A stretch of DNA of 64,000 nucleotides from Austropuccinia psidii (GCA_023105745.1 JALGQZ010000003.1:44540185-44604184), one strand, 5' to 3'. Shown: positions 1 to 11,590, counted from the stretch's first letter. Translations and numbers: made by a program. The notes: a model not told the origin generated them from the sequence alone.

Positions 1-251
1 GATTTAAGAACAGAGTGTGATGTGTGCTTGACATTTGCTTTATGTGAAGTCAATCACCAAGGATTGACGCAACATTTGCCCTGGTGATAGTTTTATTAAA
101 AAGAGAAACATTTTTACCTTTTGTTTTAATAACTCAATGCTTTTCTGGTTTCTGAGGGGGAATGGAGGTAAAAAGAGATCTATCTATATTAAAATATTCC
201 CTCCTAGAACCTAGAAGGCTTCTAGTAGACATTTACTGATGGTATCCCCTA
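1..251. other. Left flank, no gene seen
   Basis: A/T-rich sequence beside the 3' LTR of Copia-A. I see no open frame, repeat or RNA gene in it. The five bases next to the LTR (247-251, CCCTA) do not match the five bases at the other end of Copia-A, so no target duplication survives. Confidence 0.6.
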
Positions 252-436
252 TGTTACAATTTATGATTTTATTTATGTTTATTGATTTTTGAGATTCACT
301 CTCTTACATTTTTCATTACACAATTAATTTTATCTTTTAGATAATAGTATTTAAAAATCAGGTTTTTTACCAGAATCATGGTTCTTCTAGAACTTTCTTA
401 GTTCTTCCAGTTGCAACTTACATTACTTATTTTACA
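252..436 (-). repeat. Copia-A 3' LTR
   Basis: 185 bp, aligning without gaps to 4521-4705 with about 89% identity. On the minus strand it begins TGTAAAATAAG and follows a purine tract, which places it at the 3' end of the element. Confidence 0.88.
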
Positions 437-445
437 CTCCTCCTT
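437..445 (-). other. Copia-A polypurine tract
   Basis: The minus strand reads AAGGAGGAG directly before the LTR TG. This is the usual place and composition of the plus-strand DNA primer of LTR elements. Confidence 0.7.
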
Positions 446-719
446 AATTTTAGTCGCCAACTAACAATTTCTTGCATCCTCCAACATGTTTTAGTGGTCC
501 TAATTTTTTTGTGCAAATATTAGCCAACTGATTTCCATTCAAAGTCTATTCAATCAAAATTCCATATTTCCTGATTAGATCATTCATGGAATAAAAATGC
601 TTCTCCAAACTTTTTATTCTTGTTTCAGATCCTTCCATTACCATCACCGCTGCCCTATTATCACAATTCAATTTACATTTGATCAACATTTTTTCTGATT
701 TTAGTATTTGTATAAGAAA

Positions 720-1052
720 TTAAAGTAAGTCCATTGCCATTCCTATTGCTACTAGTTCCTCTGCACATATTGAGGTTGATACTAATTTTTGTCTTCTAGA
801 AGCCCATGATATTGTAAACCCAAATAAACTAAAAACTATTCCTGTTGTTGATCTTTGAAATTTGCCCCCCCAATTGGCATTTGTCCGTATGTTTAATGAT
901 TTGTTTGTCAAAACATAGTTCAAACTCCAGTTCATTGAATACATGATATATCCCAATAAATGACAAAGAGAAAACCAATGCCATTGTTGAGGCAAAATAG
1001 AATATCTGGCCAAGTAATTTACTGCAAAACTGATATTGGGTCTAGTCCCCAA
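720..1052 (-). pseudogene. Copia-A RNase H region
   Basis: An open frame of 110 codons matches the end of copia pol. It shows the RT/RNase H link (TRPNISFAVNYLARYS, HLLGY) and the RNase H core (NANWGGKFQRSTTG, SWASRRQKLVSTS). The first catalytic Asp of the usual TDADW motif reads Asn (TNANW), and the conserved AEY motif reads AEEL. The piece is cut off from the RT fragments by frame breaks, so it is a fossil. RNase H would have degraded the RNA strand of the RNA-DNA hybrid during reverse transcription. Confidence 0.82.
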
Positions 1053-1067
1053 TTCTAGATAATTTAA

Positions 1068-1274
1068 TTAACCTATTAGTGATTGGTACCATTTCTGTTT
1101 GATTGGTTGGTCTGTACTTGTTTCTAATTTTATATATGGTAAGGTTGTTTTTGTTTTTAACAACTTTGAATTTGCTTTCGTTTTGAAATGATTGCCTATT
1201 TGTTGTGCATACCCTGATTGAGATAATTGAATGGTATTGAGTTCAAAAATTATATTGATTCCTACTATCCTCAA
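1068..1274 (-). pseudogene. Copia-A RT C-terminal piece
   Basis: A 68-codon frame contains the copia motif GINI.F plus IQLSQSGYAQQI, which follows the catalytic YVDD region in copia reverse transcriptases. It continues from the active-site fragment at 1371-1535 and ends just before the RNase H piece. It is too short to act and is part of the same dead pol. Confidence 0.75.
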
Positions 1275-1370
1275 AAATCTATCCTCCCATTTTAACTTCA
1301 GATATTGTGGAAAATCAAATTTAACTTTTGTTATCTCCTCTTTATTTTTTAAACAAATGACACTGTCATC

Positions 1371-1535
1371 TTAATGCATCCACACAAATAAAATTGTATT
1401 ATTTCTGGTACACTTGTATATGCATTGATCAAGCTCTTCAACACAAAAACAAATTTTTTCCATAACTGATATAAAATAAAACCACCAACTATTTCCTGCT
1501 TTATTCAAACCATACATTGCTTTGTTTAGCTCCAT
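1371..1535 (-). pseudogene. Copia-A RT active-site piece
   Basis: A 54-codon frame reads LNKAMYGLNKAGNSWW near its start (usual form KALYGLKQAPR.W) and ends FVWMH, then a TAA stop, then DD. The stop therefore falls inside the catalytic V-DD motif, two residues before the paired aspartates. That alone would abolish RT activity. Frame and spacing fit between the N-terminal RT piece (1691-2026) and the next piece (1068-1274). Confidence 0.75.
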
Positions 1536-1690
1536 TACTTTACCAAGTCATTCCAGTCTAAATTCAACAGGTGCTTCAACATGAAGGTTTTCTTCCAAAG
1601 GACTCTGAAAGTATTCCACCAAAACATCAAACCTTTCTATCTTCCAATTTTTTTCAACCCTAATTCTGGGAGTAATCTTAATCAGGTTAA

Positions 1691-2026
1691 TTAAGCTGTA
1701 GGTGCATAGGTATGTTTGCAACTAATCCCATACCTTTTACAAAAACCATGAGCAACTAATATGTCTTTATAAGTTAGCTGCTCAGGTTTTCCTTGTCTCT
1801 TCAAATCAAAGACAAGTTTGGTTTTTATTACCTTCATGTCGCTTGTCTTCTCTACTGGTGTCCAAACATCCATGTCATTGAAAGAAGTCAACTCCCTATT
1901 GATAGCACTTTTCCATTGTCCCCGATTCATTTGCTCTGCCTTGTTGAGATTTGCTGGTATCTCCATGTCTCTCAATATTTGTATTTCATTTATTTTCCTA
2001 TCTTGTTCTTCATAAATTTTCTCCAT
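1691..2026 (-). pseudogene. Copia-A RT N-terminal piece
   Basis: This 111-codon frame carries the start of the copia RT domain: WKSAINRELTSFNDMDVWTPV, KTKLVFDLKRQG, then HGFCKRYGISCKHTYAPTA. These correspond to W..A...E...L.....W.LV, K.KWVFK.K and A.GF.Q..GIDY..TFAP. A premature stop follows. The plus-strand open frames over the same bases are shadows. Confidence 0.82.
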
Positions 2027-2310
2027 TTGTTCTTTTCCAAGTTTTAGACCTATTTTATTACTAAGTTAGTTACTTTCCTTTTCTTGGATTGAGTATTTTT
2101 TTCAAAATTAAGAAATCTAGCATAGTTACAATTTGATATTTGTTTAGATTCATTATCCCAGAAAAAGAAACCCCTAATGTCATCTTGAAAACCTATCAAG
2201 TAGCACAATCTCCCCCTGTCGTCCAGCTTGCCTTGTTTCTCACTTGGAATATGAACAATTGTATTTGCTCCAAAAGGAAATAACCTTTAAGCCTGAGGTT
2301 TTCTTCCACA

Positions 2311-2559
2311 CTAAAGCTCAAGTGGAGTAAAAAGTTTTGTCCTATTATTTGGTATTCTATTATGAATATAGGCTGCGCACTTGTAGGAATATGACCAAAA
2401 TGATTGTGGCAATCCTGATTCTCTCAACATCGCTCTTGCTGCATCACCCAGTGTCCTGTTCAATATTTCTTCCTCTCCGTTCTGTTCTGGTGTATAAGAA
2501 CATTTAAATAATTGTTGAATTCCCATATTAGTCAAACTTATTTTAAAAATTTTCCCCAT
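2311..2559 (-). pseudogene. Copia-A integrase, C-terminal part of core
   Basis: An 82-codon frame shows the end of the copia integrase core: SYTPEQNGEEEILNRTL, then ARAMLRESGLPQSFW and CAAYIHNRIPN. The usual motif is TP.QNG.AER.NRT, where the last catalytic residue is Glu; here the segment reads NGEEEILNRT, so a Glu is kept but its context has drifted. Just upstream (2560-2600, minus) KRLQSDNATE followed by TAA represents the second-Asp motif SDNG.EF. Confidence 0.8.
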
Positions 2560-2691
2560 TTACTCTGTAGCATTATCAGATTGTAAACGTTTTTCTGATT
2601 TGCCAAATACCGAATTTATTAAGGAAAATGTTTCTAGTAATACCTTTGGTACTTGATCCCTTGTCTTTATCAAAAAACAAAAAACAAATTT

Positions 2692-2889
2692 TTATTTATG
2701 GTCTCCTAATGTCAATATATCTTTGTTTTGATGAATATCAAGCAATGGCATTGGTCCAAGTACATCAGACATCATAAGATCCCTGGGCTGTTCTTTTGGA
2801 GCATCATCATGGGCAGATATATTTATTCTTGTACTTTGAGCTATTGAAAAATCATTGAAGACAAAAGGTGACCACTGTTTTAGATCAAA
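2692..2889 (-). pseudogene. Copia-A integrase, first catalytic Asp region
   Basis: Minus-strand translation after the stop at 2890-2892 stays in the protease/pre-integrase frame and reads QPRDLMMSDVLGPMPLLDI. This matches the copia integrase motif ..DL.H.DV.GP, with the first catalytic Asp. It ends at a TAA at 2692-2694. This fragment has no usable start codon; the domain identity is the evidence. Confidence 0.7.
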
Positions 2890-3471
2890 TTAAGGAACGT
2901 TATCTTTCAAAAAAAAATTAACATTTTTATCAGAGGCATGTCCTAAACAAAAATGCCATTCAAAAGATTTTGATGAGCTCAAAGCTCTGACAGTTGGGGA
3001 ATTCCTTCTATCCAACTCTGTAAAATTGTGTTCTACACCCAATTCTGAGTTGATTGGTGAAATAACCCATGACCGAGCTGTCAGTAAAGCATAAAAGTAT
3101 AACCCCCCCTGTTGCATATACACCCACATATCCTTACCAACAAATTTTGGTATATGTCCCTCTTTGACAAATTGTCTCAACAATACAAGTGTGCCCGATA
3201 TCTCCTGACAATACAGTACATTATTTACTGCTGAGTTGACAAAGGGCAACTTCATCGCTCCCCTATGTGTTGCGTTAACATGAAGCAATGAAGGAGCAAT
3301 ACTAAATGCCAGCATCTGTCCCAAAGAACCCTTTTTAATGAATAAAGAGGAATTTCCACTCAGATGCACCTGAGAGCCAGTGTCAACCAAACTTGCAGTT
3401 CTGTTATCAGACACTGCACGTATCACCGGCTCAAAACCCATTATTGGCAGTGGTGCTTTTTCAAGATTCAA
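2890..3471 (-). pseudogene. Copia-A protease and pre-integrase zinc region
   Basis: A 193-codon frame begins in the aspartic protease (SLVDTGSQVHLSG, catalytic Asp-Thr-Gly kept) and runs through the hydrophobic protease body to the pre-integrase segment (EWHFCLGHASDKNVNFF, the H...H half of the HHCC zinc finger). A TAA ends it before the two zinc Cys. Copia protease cuts the Gag-Pol polyprotein. Of all Copia-A pieces this is the longest uninterrupted one. Confidence 0.82.
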
Positions 3472-3478
3472 GATTTCT

Positions 3479-4179
3479 CAAATCACTGGGAAGGTTGAAA
3501 CCCAGACCTTGTGACTTACAATAATGGCATTCCATACCATGCTTTTGATGAAGAGATTCCAGTGGTTGTTTGTTTCCTAATTTAATATTCAAATGTGCTT
3601 GCTTAATTTCATTCTCAGATGGCATTTGTCAAGAACTTCCTCAACTTGGAGAAAAAGAGAGAATAATGTTTTACATGGCATTAGATAAAGAATCCATTTT
3701 ATTGTACTTTGATGGTGTTCAATTTTTTGGAGCTAGCTTCATAATTGATTGTGAGCTTTATTGTTTATCATTTTGTCCTACTGATACCATAAATGAGTTT
3801 ACTAGACGTTGAAAATAACACGGTTCTTTTCTTCCAGAACAATCAAGTTCAGAAGCTATAAAATTAAACCAGGATTCTTGTGTCATCCCTTGCAAAATTA
3901 GTGCAAAAATTTGTACTATTAGGCTTCTCCATTCAGTAGTCAAAGGAATACCTGTACGTCTTTATTTATCAAACATTGTAAATAATTTGGAGAAAAAATA
4001 TTTGTAATTTGACAGAGATTTTGTTGGGTAAATTTCAAAAATTTTAATAACAATCTTGAGTTGCATTAATCTTGCAGACTTTCTGAAGTTATTTTGTAAT
4101 TCTATTTATGCTTATTTAGGGGAATGTTCATTCTGGATCATCTATCAGGATCATTGGTGAACATTACTTTGTTAAAAAT
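3479..4179 (-). pseudogene. Copia-A gag middle and C-terminal region
   Basis: Broken gag remains. A 61-codon open stretch at 3758-3943 reads MTTEWRSLIVQIFALILQG and is preceded and followed by stops. Near 3510-3545 the minus strand reads HGMECHYCKSQGLGF, the first half (C-x2-C) of a gag zinc knuckle whose later His and Cys are gone. Gag would have formed the virus-like particle and bound RNA through the knuckle. Confidence 0.6.
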
Positions 4180-4359
4180 TTACATAAAAATATTATCAAG
4201 ACCCTTGCTCCAATCAGTAAAATTGGAACCATCGGATTTAAGCTTAGGAATGTTAGGAGCTAATTTAGAAGTATTTTCAAGAAATGACATGAAAGCAGAA
4301 GAAATATCAAAAGCCAATTCATCAGGCGTTTCATTCTTTGTCTGAATTGATGTAGCCAT
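4180..4359 (-). pseudogene. Copia-A gag N-terminus
   Basis: A 59-codon frame starts with ATG at 4359 (MATSIQTKNETPDELAF) and reaches IPKLKSDGSNFTDWSKGL, the classic copia gag start motif L..DGSNF..W. It ends at TAA (4180-4182). Position between the primer-binding site and the rest of gag supports this start. The plus-strand frame over the same bases is a shadow. Confidence 0.72.
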
Positions 4360-4505
4360 AATATCAATAGTATTTTTAGATGGAGGAATTAATTGCTCTA
4401 CAATACAATCAGAATCACTTTCCGAAGTATCAGAATTGTTTAATGAAAAAAGTCTGCCACTCCATAGTGGAATTCACAGTTTTATATGAGTTAAATATGG
4501 TAATA

Positions 4506-4520
4506 GGCTGGCTTATAACC
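4506..4520 (-). other. Copia-A primer-binding site
   Basis: Directly inside the 5' LTR the minus strand reads GGTTATAAGCCAGCC. It resembles the complement of the anticodon arm of initiator tRNA-Met (GGTTATGAGCC...), the half-tRNA primer known from Drosophila copia and yeast Ty5. Several positions have decayed. Confidence 0.55.
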
Positions 4521-4705
4521 TGTTACAACTTATGATTTTATTTATGTTGATTTATTTTTGAGATTCAATCTCTTACATTTTTCATTATGAAATTATTTTT
4601 ATCATTTATATAATAGTATTTACAAATTGGGTTTCTTACCCAAATCATGGTTCTTATAGAACTTTCTTAGTTCTTCCAGTTTCAACTTACATTACTTACT
4701 TTACA
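4521..4705 (-). repeat. Copia-A 5' LTR
   Basis: 185 bp with TG/CA ends, the partner of 252-436. Its minus-strand end abuts the primer-binding site, so it is the 5' copy. Confidence 0.88.
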
Positions 4706-7700
4706 CTCTGAAACTGATCATTATTTTAAGATTTAGTGATTATTACATCATAATTAAACCATTTTATCTCATTATTACACCATTATTTAGAGTTATCACT
4801 GTCACTCTAATTTTGCTGACATCAAAGCCTTGTAAGAAAAATAAAATTTATGGATTTTGACTTTTATAATCATAATCAACTAGTATTCACCACCTTTATC
4901 ACTTATCTGACTGTTAAGCTTAAATCAATATTACAGTGAGTGATCATGAATGATCAATTTTGAGCTTAAACTTTGATCATTTGCACCTTTTGAGTTATAC
5001 ATGCTACAGCCATTCAGAGAGTTAATTCTAATAGATTGGAATTTTATTATTAAAATTCTAAGATAATCTCATTAAATCATCAAAACTCTATCTTTGATGA
5101 TTTTTTTTCTAACTCATCTTTTCTGTCAAAATTTACTATTTTAAACTTCAAAACCTGATTTCAAGTAGTTATAGCTTGAATGTAATGATAAAAATTACAT
5201 CATTCTTCATGTATTAGCTGGTAAAATATGAATATTAACTTTGGATTAAGTTTGGACCACTTTCACAACAAAGTGGTCAACAGATATAACAATTTTGTGC
5301 AATAAACCCTTAAACGTTATAGCCTTCCTCATAGCTTGTCATATAAAGTCCCCATCAGTATTTCTAGAGTAATTATGGGGTAACTTTCTTTATGGCTAAA
5401 CTCATTATTTTCTGATATAATCAATGATTTATGATTTTTTATGGAGTTTTTACTTATTGCTCAGGAAGTATTGTCTTTACAGATATGATATAAACCTTTA
5501 TGTGCATTTTACCATGGTGAATCTAATGGAGAAATTTAATTCACATTTTTATTCATTAGGCATCTAGTTAATGAATAATTTATCCCTTTGATGGCATTTT
5601 TATTTATCTTAAGATAATAATTTTGATTCTTATAATTAGAATAAATATTGTAAAGTTGTTTTGTGACATTTTTGGATATGTGGTCATATCTCAAAAGCTC
5701 ACAAAAAGACTCCTTGAAGGAAACATTTTTCAAAAAAAATGAAGTTGCTCAAAACAAAATGAATTTCCATTAAACCTCTTGAGAAAAAGGCAGATAATTA
5801 GCCGTCTTTTTTAGTGAGCCTTTCTTTTCTGATTCCACAGTATCTGCATGAAAAAAGTACCTACATGTCAAATTATTGACCAATCTGATGAAATATTGGT
5901 GTTATACTGAAATTGCCTCATTTTATAGTTTTGAAAGCAGTGGAGCTATTCTTTTTGAAGTTATTTTCATGATTCAGATTTTTTTATATTAATGGTCATT
6001 CTGTCCCCATTGATAATCACAGCCAGTTTAGTGAAATTGACCAAGTTACAACAAATTTTTTGGGTTTTTCAAATCTTTCAATGTAAGGGACTTGAAATCA
6101 TTGCATAAAAGGACAAAAAATTCTCATATTATTTTTTTAAGAAATTTTTATATTTATTTCAAATTTTATTGCTGAAAAGGCATAAGCTCCATAGCAAATC
6201 CTGCACCATTTTGTTGAATTTTGCATTTTTTCAAATATTTCTCAATTTCATCAGAATGTGGTGATTACCTCAAAGTCTGAGAGACCTTTTCTGGGTTAAA
6301 AATAGATTTAAAACCATCAAATAATATTGAAATTCTCTTAATAAAAAAACTCCAAGTACTAAATGTGATTTCTCAGTTTGGAAAGCCTCACAGCCTATGT
6401 AGCAAATGCTGAGATATTGTGATAAAAATTTTCTATTTCTATATTATATTTATATTTTGTTGTTAATAAATCATTAACACCACCATAGAGGTATGAAACA
6501 CCAGTATGAAACTATTTGCAAAGTTCTTGCCTTACAGTGACACATTTCCTCATTCAAAGCCAAACAGCTTATAGCAAATCATTAGGCCTGCTGCTAAAGG
6601 TTTCTGTTCAAGCTGGAATTTTTTTTGATAATACATTGGCTTACAGCCAAAAATATTCCTTTTTCAAATCAGCTTCCTAAATAATCTATTTTACACTATT
6701 GTTACGAATATGGTATTTTGTCCAAAAACTCATTAATTTTATCAGTAGAAAATTATTGAAAATAAAGCTGAAAAGCTATCCTGGAAGTGGGAAAATAATT
6801 TGTAGACAATTTCCTTGACATTTACATAATAAATTTATGAAGAATACATAGCTCATATACCAGATTCCAAACCCTTTTTATAACTTTTGTGTTCTTCAAT
6901 AGTTTCAGTTTCATCTCATCCATCTTCTTCTAAAGTAAATCTTTATTTCAATCTAATAAGAATTCTATTTTTGACAAATTTTGTACTGGCATCATCAGAA
7001 AATTTCAAGGACCATTTGAAAATATTCATGATTATTTTGCTTTCCTTCCTGGGGGAGTTTCAGGGAGCTGAACGTTTTATAAAGAAAATTGTTTTATTCA
7101 TTCAATGTCAGTTGGTGATTATTAATCTTAAAAATGGGGGAGAAACTATAAATGAAATGTAGCTTACAGACTATAGATGGGGTATAGCCCAGGGTATATT
7201 AAAGCCTGGATGTATTGTATGAAGAAGTGTCTTTTGCTGGGGAAAAGATTTTTTCTTGAATGATTTCCTCTTGTGATTTTTGAAAAAGAAATACATTTGT
7301 GAAAAAATATTTTTAATAAGAAATTCAGTTGTTTCAAAAGGCTTTGTTTCTGAAATTCTTTTATAAGAAAAAGAAATTCTTCATGAAGCTATCTTTTATT
7401 CCAAAACATCGTTCCCCTTTGAACAGAATTAATTGCTTACAAAGTTCTTTGATTAAAGAAAACATGTCTTTAGAGGAATCTATATTTGAAGAGAGGTTTT
7501 TCTTCCCAAAATATTTTCCTTTTAACATTGCATATACTTTCAAAATAAAGATCATTTCTTTGATGGAGTAATCTTTTTTTTCAAAAAGATAGTTCTGTAA
7601 AAGGATTGTTATTTTAAAAGTGAAAAAAAGATAACATTTGTGAAAGCTTGCTTTTTTTGAAAACATTTTCCAAAAATCATCTTTTTTCATTTTTTGCAAC

Positions 7701-8500
7701 ATGTTCCTCCTTTGTCAATTTTGGACCAACCAGGGAAGTTCCTATGTGTTTTACCCTGAAAAATACAGATAAACTGCATGGAAAAGCAGGTTATGTTTTT
7801 AGCGCCCAAGCTTCATATTCTTTTGAGAAAATATTTAATAAGTAACCTTCTGTGTCCTTCAATGACAATAACTTGCAAAACTTAATATTATTGAATCTTT
7901 ACAAAAGAAAATGATTCTGAAATATTTCATTAATTTTGCCAATCTTTAAATGGAGATGAGGAAGGACAACAAAAAGTTCCCTTTTTGTCTCATGATTAGG
8001 AATTTAAATTACTATTTTCTTGGTGATTTAACAGTTTCTAGTTCAACTTGTAAGTATTTTCTTCTTGTTTTTGAGGAAACTCTGTCATATTGGACATTGT
8101 AATTTGATTTTAGGGCCTATTTTGTTCTTCACTTGCAATATTGGACCTTGTTTCACTGTGTTTGTCCTGCTTCACCAGGGTCACTCTCTGGAGATAACTC
8201 TGGCGATATCCTTAATTTGAATTTTATTTGTTTTTAGCAAATTTAGTGTAATAGGGAAAGCCTGCAGTTTTCAAGGGCTCTTACTATTTTTCTCATACTT
8301 TTTGTTATTTTTAAGCTAAGATGTTTTGTTTTGTGAGGGATTTTATCATGTAAACCACCAATAAAAAACAGAAATAATTTTTATGGCAAAGTTGCAGAAG
8401 CCACGAGTTCATTCATTCTTTGAGATATTAGAATAAATTTTTTGAACTCAAGTCAATCTTGAGAAATTTCAATTTTTTTTATTATCGATTAAAATTTTAT
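4706..8500. other. A/T-rich intergenic DNA without a credible gene
   Basis: Long A/T runs with short open frames on both strands (for example 7361-7702 minus, 6887-7162 plus). Their translations are low-complexity Lys/Phe/Ile-rich and match no domain I know. I see no TIR, LTR pair or RNA gene. It may be deeply decayed repeat DNA. Confidence 0.5.
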
Positions 8501-9529
8501 TTCTCAGAGTTTTTTCAAAACGTCAAATGTCAACGATCTGGCTTTTCTCAACGAGATTGTTTGCCTTCTCGGCCTCAAAATTAATATAATATTTACATGA
8601 GCTAGAGCAGCGTCATATCGCAACAAGCTAGGACTGCTTATCTCTTTCTATCGTTGATGATTCTTAAATCATTCCAAGGCGCACAGCCCTCATAAATAAC
8701 AGTCTGTCATTTTATGTCAAGAGTTTCTTGGGCTTGCCTTCAAGCAGCAGTATCGATGTTAAAAAAAACTCAGGTTGTGACATTACAAAACGAGATATTT
8801 CAATTCCATCATTCAGAACCTCATTTGGGGCATTTCAAGCTGAATGTAATATTCATTTTTCTGACTGGGATTGTGGGGGGAAATCCAAGTCTTATCAATG
8901 GAATATCTCAAAGGTTCAATCCTTCGATTTATCAATCGATCAAAGCCAAAAGCTTTGAATCATTTTGCACCTGGATTCATTCGCAGAAGCATGCTATGAA
9001 AGCGAAAGCAGGTGGCCAGGTTGATAGAAGTGAAAAACTTCCAACCTAAAAAACTTAATAAAATATTCATAGATATTTTTTTGGGCACTAAGCTCATTTA
9101 CTCTTGATATTCCAATATGCTGAATACTTGACGAGATTGAGGTTTCTTGAAATTCAACAAGCTTAGGTCGGAATAAGCTCGAAAGGCTTCATTCAGCCAC
9201 TTGCAAGGCTCTTGCATTTCTCAATTCTCAAATTCTTGCGTTGCTGGACTCTTGCTAAATATATCAAATCAACTGCTTGCCCTGAGTGGCGCTTTTTGCT
9301 TGGCTTGAAGTTCATACTTGAGGTGTATCCACATTTGATCTTCAATAATAATTATTTTGTCTTCTGCCTCATTAAGGAATGGTTGCGAATTCAATAGTCA
9401 AATCATCGAATGAGCTGCCGTAGACTTGAGTTGGAGGGCCTGGCATCTTCATCGCCTCACTTGGATTCAGATCTCACATAGCACTTCTTGCTCACATCTC
9501 AAAAAATCAGCTGGAATCTGCCTCACTAG

Positions 9530-9606
9530 CTGCAGAAAAACTGACAAATATCATGTATCAGTCAATCAATAAAGCTGTGTTTCGAGCCAGATAATGTCAA
9601 ACATAC
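9530..9606 (-). other. Predicted intron (77 bp)
   Basis: Minus strand: exon end ATTTAAG, donor GTATGT, a TGACTGAT branch-like motif, acceptor TTTTTCTGCAG. Length and signals match typical rust introns. Confidence 0.5.
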
Positions 9607-9724
9607 CTTAAATCTTCAATCATTCCTATTCACTTGCCACCGTCAAGCGAAGATAGAACTCATGACCTTTAAGACAGTCTGACAGATATCCTGACCTTCA
9701 TGGGGAGCATGGTATCGTCTTTGA

Positions 9725-9804
9725 CTACAGAAACAATAAAGAATCGGAATTATTGAAATTTCAGTCAAGTGTTAGTTATCAACGCCAAGTAGTATTAAAC
9801 GTAC
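9725..9804 (-). other. Predicted intron (80 bp)
   Basis: Minus strand: exon end ATTTAAG, donor GTACGT, near-perfect branch site ATAACTAACA, acceptor TTTCTGTAG. This is the best-formed intron in the window. Confidence 0.55.
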
Positions 9805-10008
9805 CTTAAATTCTTGATTGCTCGACGTTGCTGTTCAACTTCATGGGAAACTCAAAACTCAAAGCTGAACCTCTTATTCTAATCGGGGTCTCACTCTCAA
9901 ACTCTTACTGCTCAATTCTTCTGCACTGTTCCCCTCTCGGAAATCAGTACCAAGAATGGGACTCTCACATTGGGGATATAGCCATCTTAGATCCAATATG
10001 CTGGAAAA

Positions 10009-10490
10009 TGTTGAAAATACAGACCTTGACTAAGTCAGATTCAGTATTTCTCCCCTAGTGGCAAAACTGTACGTTGGACCACTGATCTACAAGATCGGCA
10101 AGAACTACTAAGAAGCGCAGATCTCTGCGCATAATCAACAACTTAAAAACACCTCCTCAGCTGATCCTTCCTCCAATATTTAATCCCGTCATCTTCCTCT
10201 CCTTCTTCGTTCATCTCATCTTCTTCTTCCCTCCTTATTTTATTCTCAGTACACACTTCATTCTTTTTCCTCAACTTTCCTCTCTTCAATTCTTTTCCTC
10301 CTTCTTTATCTCTCACTTTCCTTTTTAAACCTCCTTCACTCCCTTTTTTTCTTTTATCTTTTTATTTCATATTCTTAAAGCTGATGTAGGTGTAGCAATT
10401 CGTCTCTACACAACATACACATTTGATTGACACTCTCTATTGATCGATTCTTAGTTATCGTTGATCTACCAAAGCCACTGTTGTACACGT
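10009..10490 (+). repeat. Copia-B 5' LTR, first part
   Basis: Matches 28938 onwards of the 3' LTR from its TGTTG start. It is cut at ACGT (10487-10490) by Gypsy-C, and the LTR resumes at 24784. It contains a long pyrimidine-rich tract at about 10170-10375. Confidence 0.93.
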
Positions 10491-11073
10491 TGTGGTATTC
10501 CATACCTTTCTGGGCCAGCTTCAAGCACATTGAGGGTCAAAAAATTCAAAATATCAAATCTTAAATGGTCAATTTAGGATATCTCAGCTCAAAAGACACT
10601 TTCACAATCACATAAGCTAAAAAGTAACAAGGATAGTATTGAATAAAGGAAGACTTTAGCAGATAGCTTACAAATACACTTCAAAAAAAACAAATAAGTT
10701 TAGTTCAATACAGACAGAAACTCAAAATTACATATGTAAGGTAGCAATGTAGCATTACATTCACCCTAAAACCACCAAAAACATTATATTACCAAGAATT
10801 ACAGTCACCAAAATGGATTTTATGTAATAAGATCAACTAAAAAAGTATTAATACACATCCATTGTATAAAAAAATGGAACTGAATCAAACCTTAATTAAC
10901 TTCATGCATATAAAGTTCCATATAAACTTGAAAGAATTCCATGAATGGCCAAACATAATACAAAGAAATGATACAATAATTTTACTAAATCAACTCATAT
11001 CCAAAGTAACACCAAATAAACTTTAATAAGATTACATAATCAAAAGAATGAAAAATGGTGCAATTGACCAAAC

Positions 11074-11520
11074 ATATGGTGCAATATCTCTACCAAATGA
11101 CACCATCTCCAAGTTACTCACCAGCTAAATTCCCTAAAGGCTGTGCATAATAATATTAGAGTTTAATTAATTAAAAATAAAGTTTTAAAATATGGTGCAA
11201 TATACCAAACATATGGTGCAATATCTCTACCAAATGACACCATCTCCAAGTTACTCACCAGCTAAATTCCCTCAAGGCTGTGCATAATAATATTAAAGTT
11301 CAGTTAATTAAAAATAAAGTTTCAAAATATGGTGCAATATACCAAACATATGGTGCAATATCTTGATCCAATGACACCATCTCAAAATTACTCACCAGCA
11401 AATATAGCTCAAGGATGTGCATAAACATCAACAAAGTTCAGAATGATGCAATAATCCAAACATATGGTGCAATATCTTTATCAAATGACACCATTTCAAA
11501 AACACTCACCAGCTAAAATA
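11074..11520 (+). repeat. U3 tandem repeats in Gypsy-C LTR
   Basis: Four units beginning ATATGGTGCAATAT at 11074, 11211, 11348 and 11462. Each contains ATGACACCAT and the motif CTCACCAGC. The period is 137 bp, then 114. The same array lies at 23407-23853 in the other LTR. Position upstream of the TATA box suggests enhancer-like repeats. Confidence 0.8.
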
Positions 11521-11582
11521 CCTCAAGGTAAAATTTTTCTAAGTCCCCTGTTTTTGAGTGCCTCTATGGAGGGCCCAAAGAA

Positions 11583-11590
11583 TATAAATA
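11583..11590 (+). promoter_or_regulatory. TATA box of Gypsy-C LTR
   Basis: TATAAATA followed by GAGGGCC. The same context (TATAAATAGAGG) occurs in both Gypsy-E LTRs on the minus strand, so it is conserved across the family. The copy in the 3' LTR is at 23916-23923. Confidence 0.65.

Larger units (their letters stand above)
252..4705 (-). mobile_element. Copia-A: decayed Ty1/copia retrotransposon
   Basis: Two 185-bp LTRs, both starting TG and ending CA, bracket a minus-strand series in copia order: gag, zinc knuckle, protease, integrase, reverse transcriptase, RNase H. Every domain is broken by stops or frameshifts. The LTRs differ at about 20 of 185 sites on my count, so this is an old insertion. 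A polypurine tract (437-445) and a primer-binding site (4506-4520) sit in the expected places. No target-site duplication remains. The element cannot be autonomous. Confidence 0.9.
8501..10003 (-). other. 3' part of a spliced minus-strand transcription unit
   Basis: Sequence complexity and CG content rise clearly here. On the minus strand two introns with good signals are visible (9725-9804 and 9530-9606), both beginning GTACGT or GTATGT and ending in a pyrimidine-rich tract plus TAG or CAG. The exons between them hold stops in all three frames, so they are untranslated or non-coding. Exon 3 includes a small open frame at 9372-9452 (27 codons, MKMPGPPTQVYGSSF...). The unit continues upstream at 29570-30100, beyond Copia-B. 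Product unknown. Confidence 0.45.

Noticed and set aside
252..4705. A target-site duplication for Copia-A
   Set aside because: The five bases outside the LTRs (CCCTA at left, CTCTG at right) do not match, so none is claimed.
7361..7702. 113-codon minus-strand frame, Lys/Phe/Ile-rich
   Set aside because: Low complexity in very A/T-rich DNA, with overlapping frames on the other strand of equal quality. Looks like chance.
8714..9049. 111-codon plus-strand frame near the spliced unit
   Set aside because: It is the longest frame in the complex flank but has no recognisable motif, no good start context and lies opposite the minus-strand transcription unit. I could not support it as a gene.
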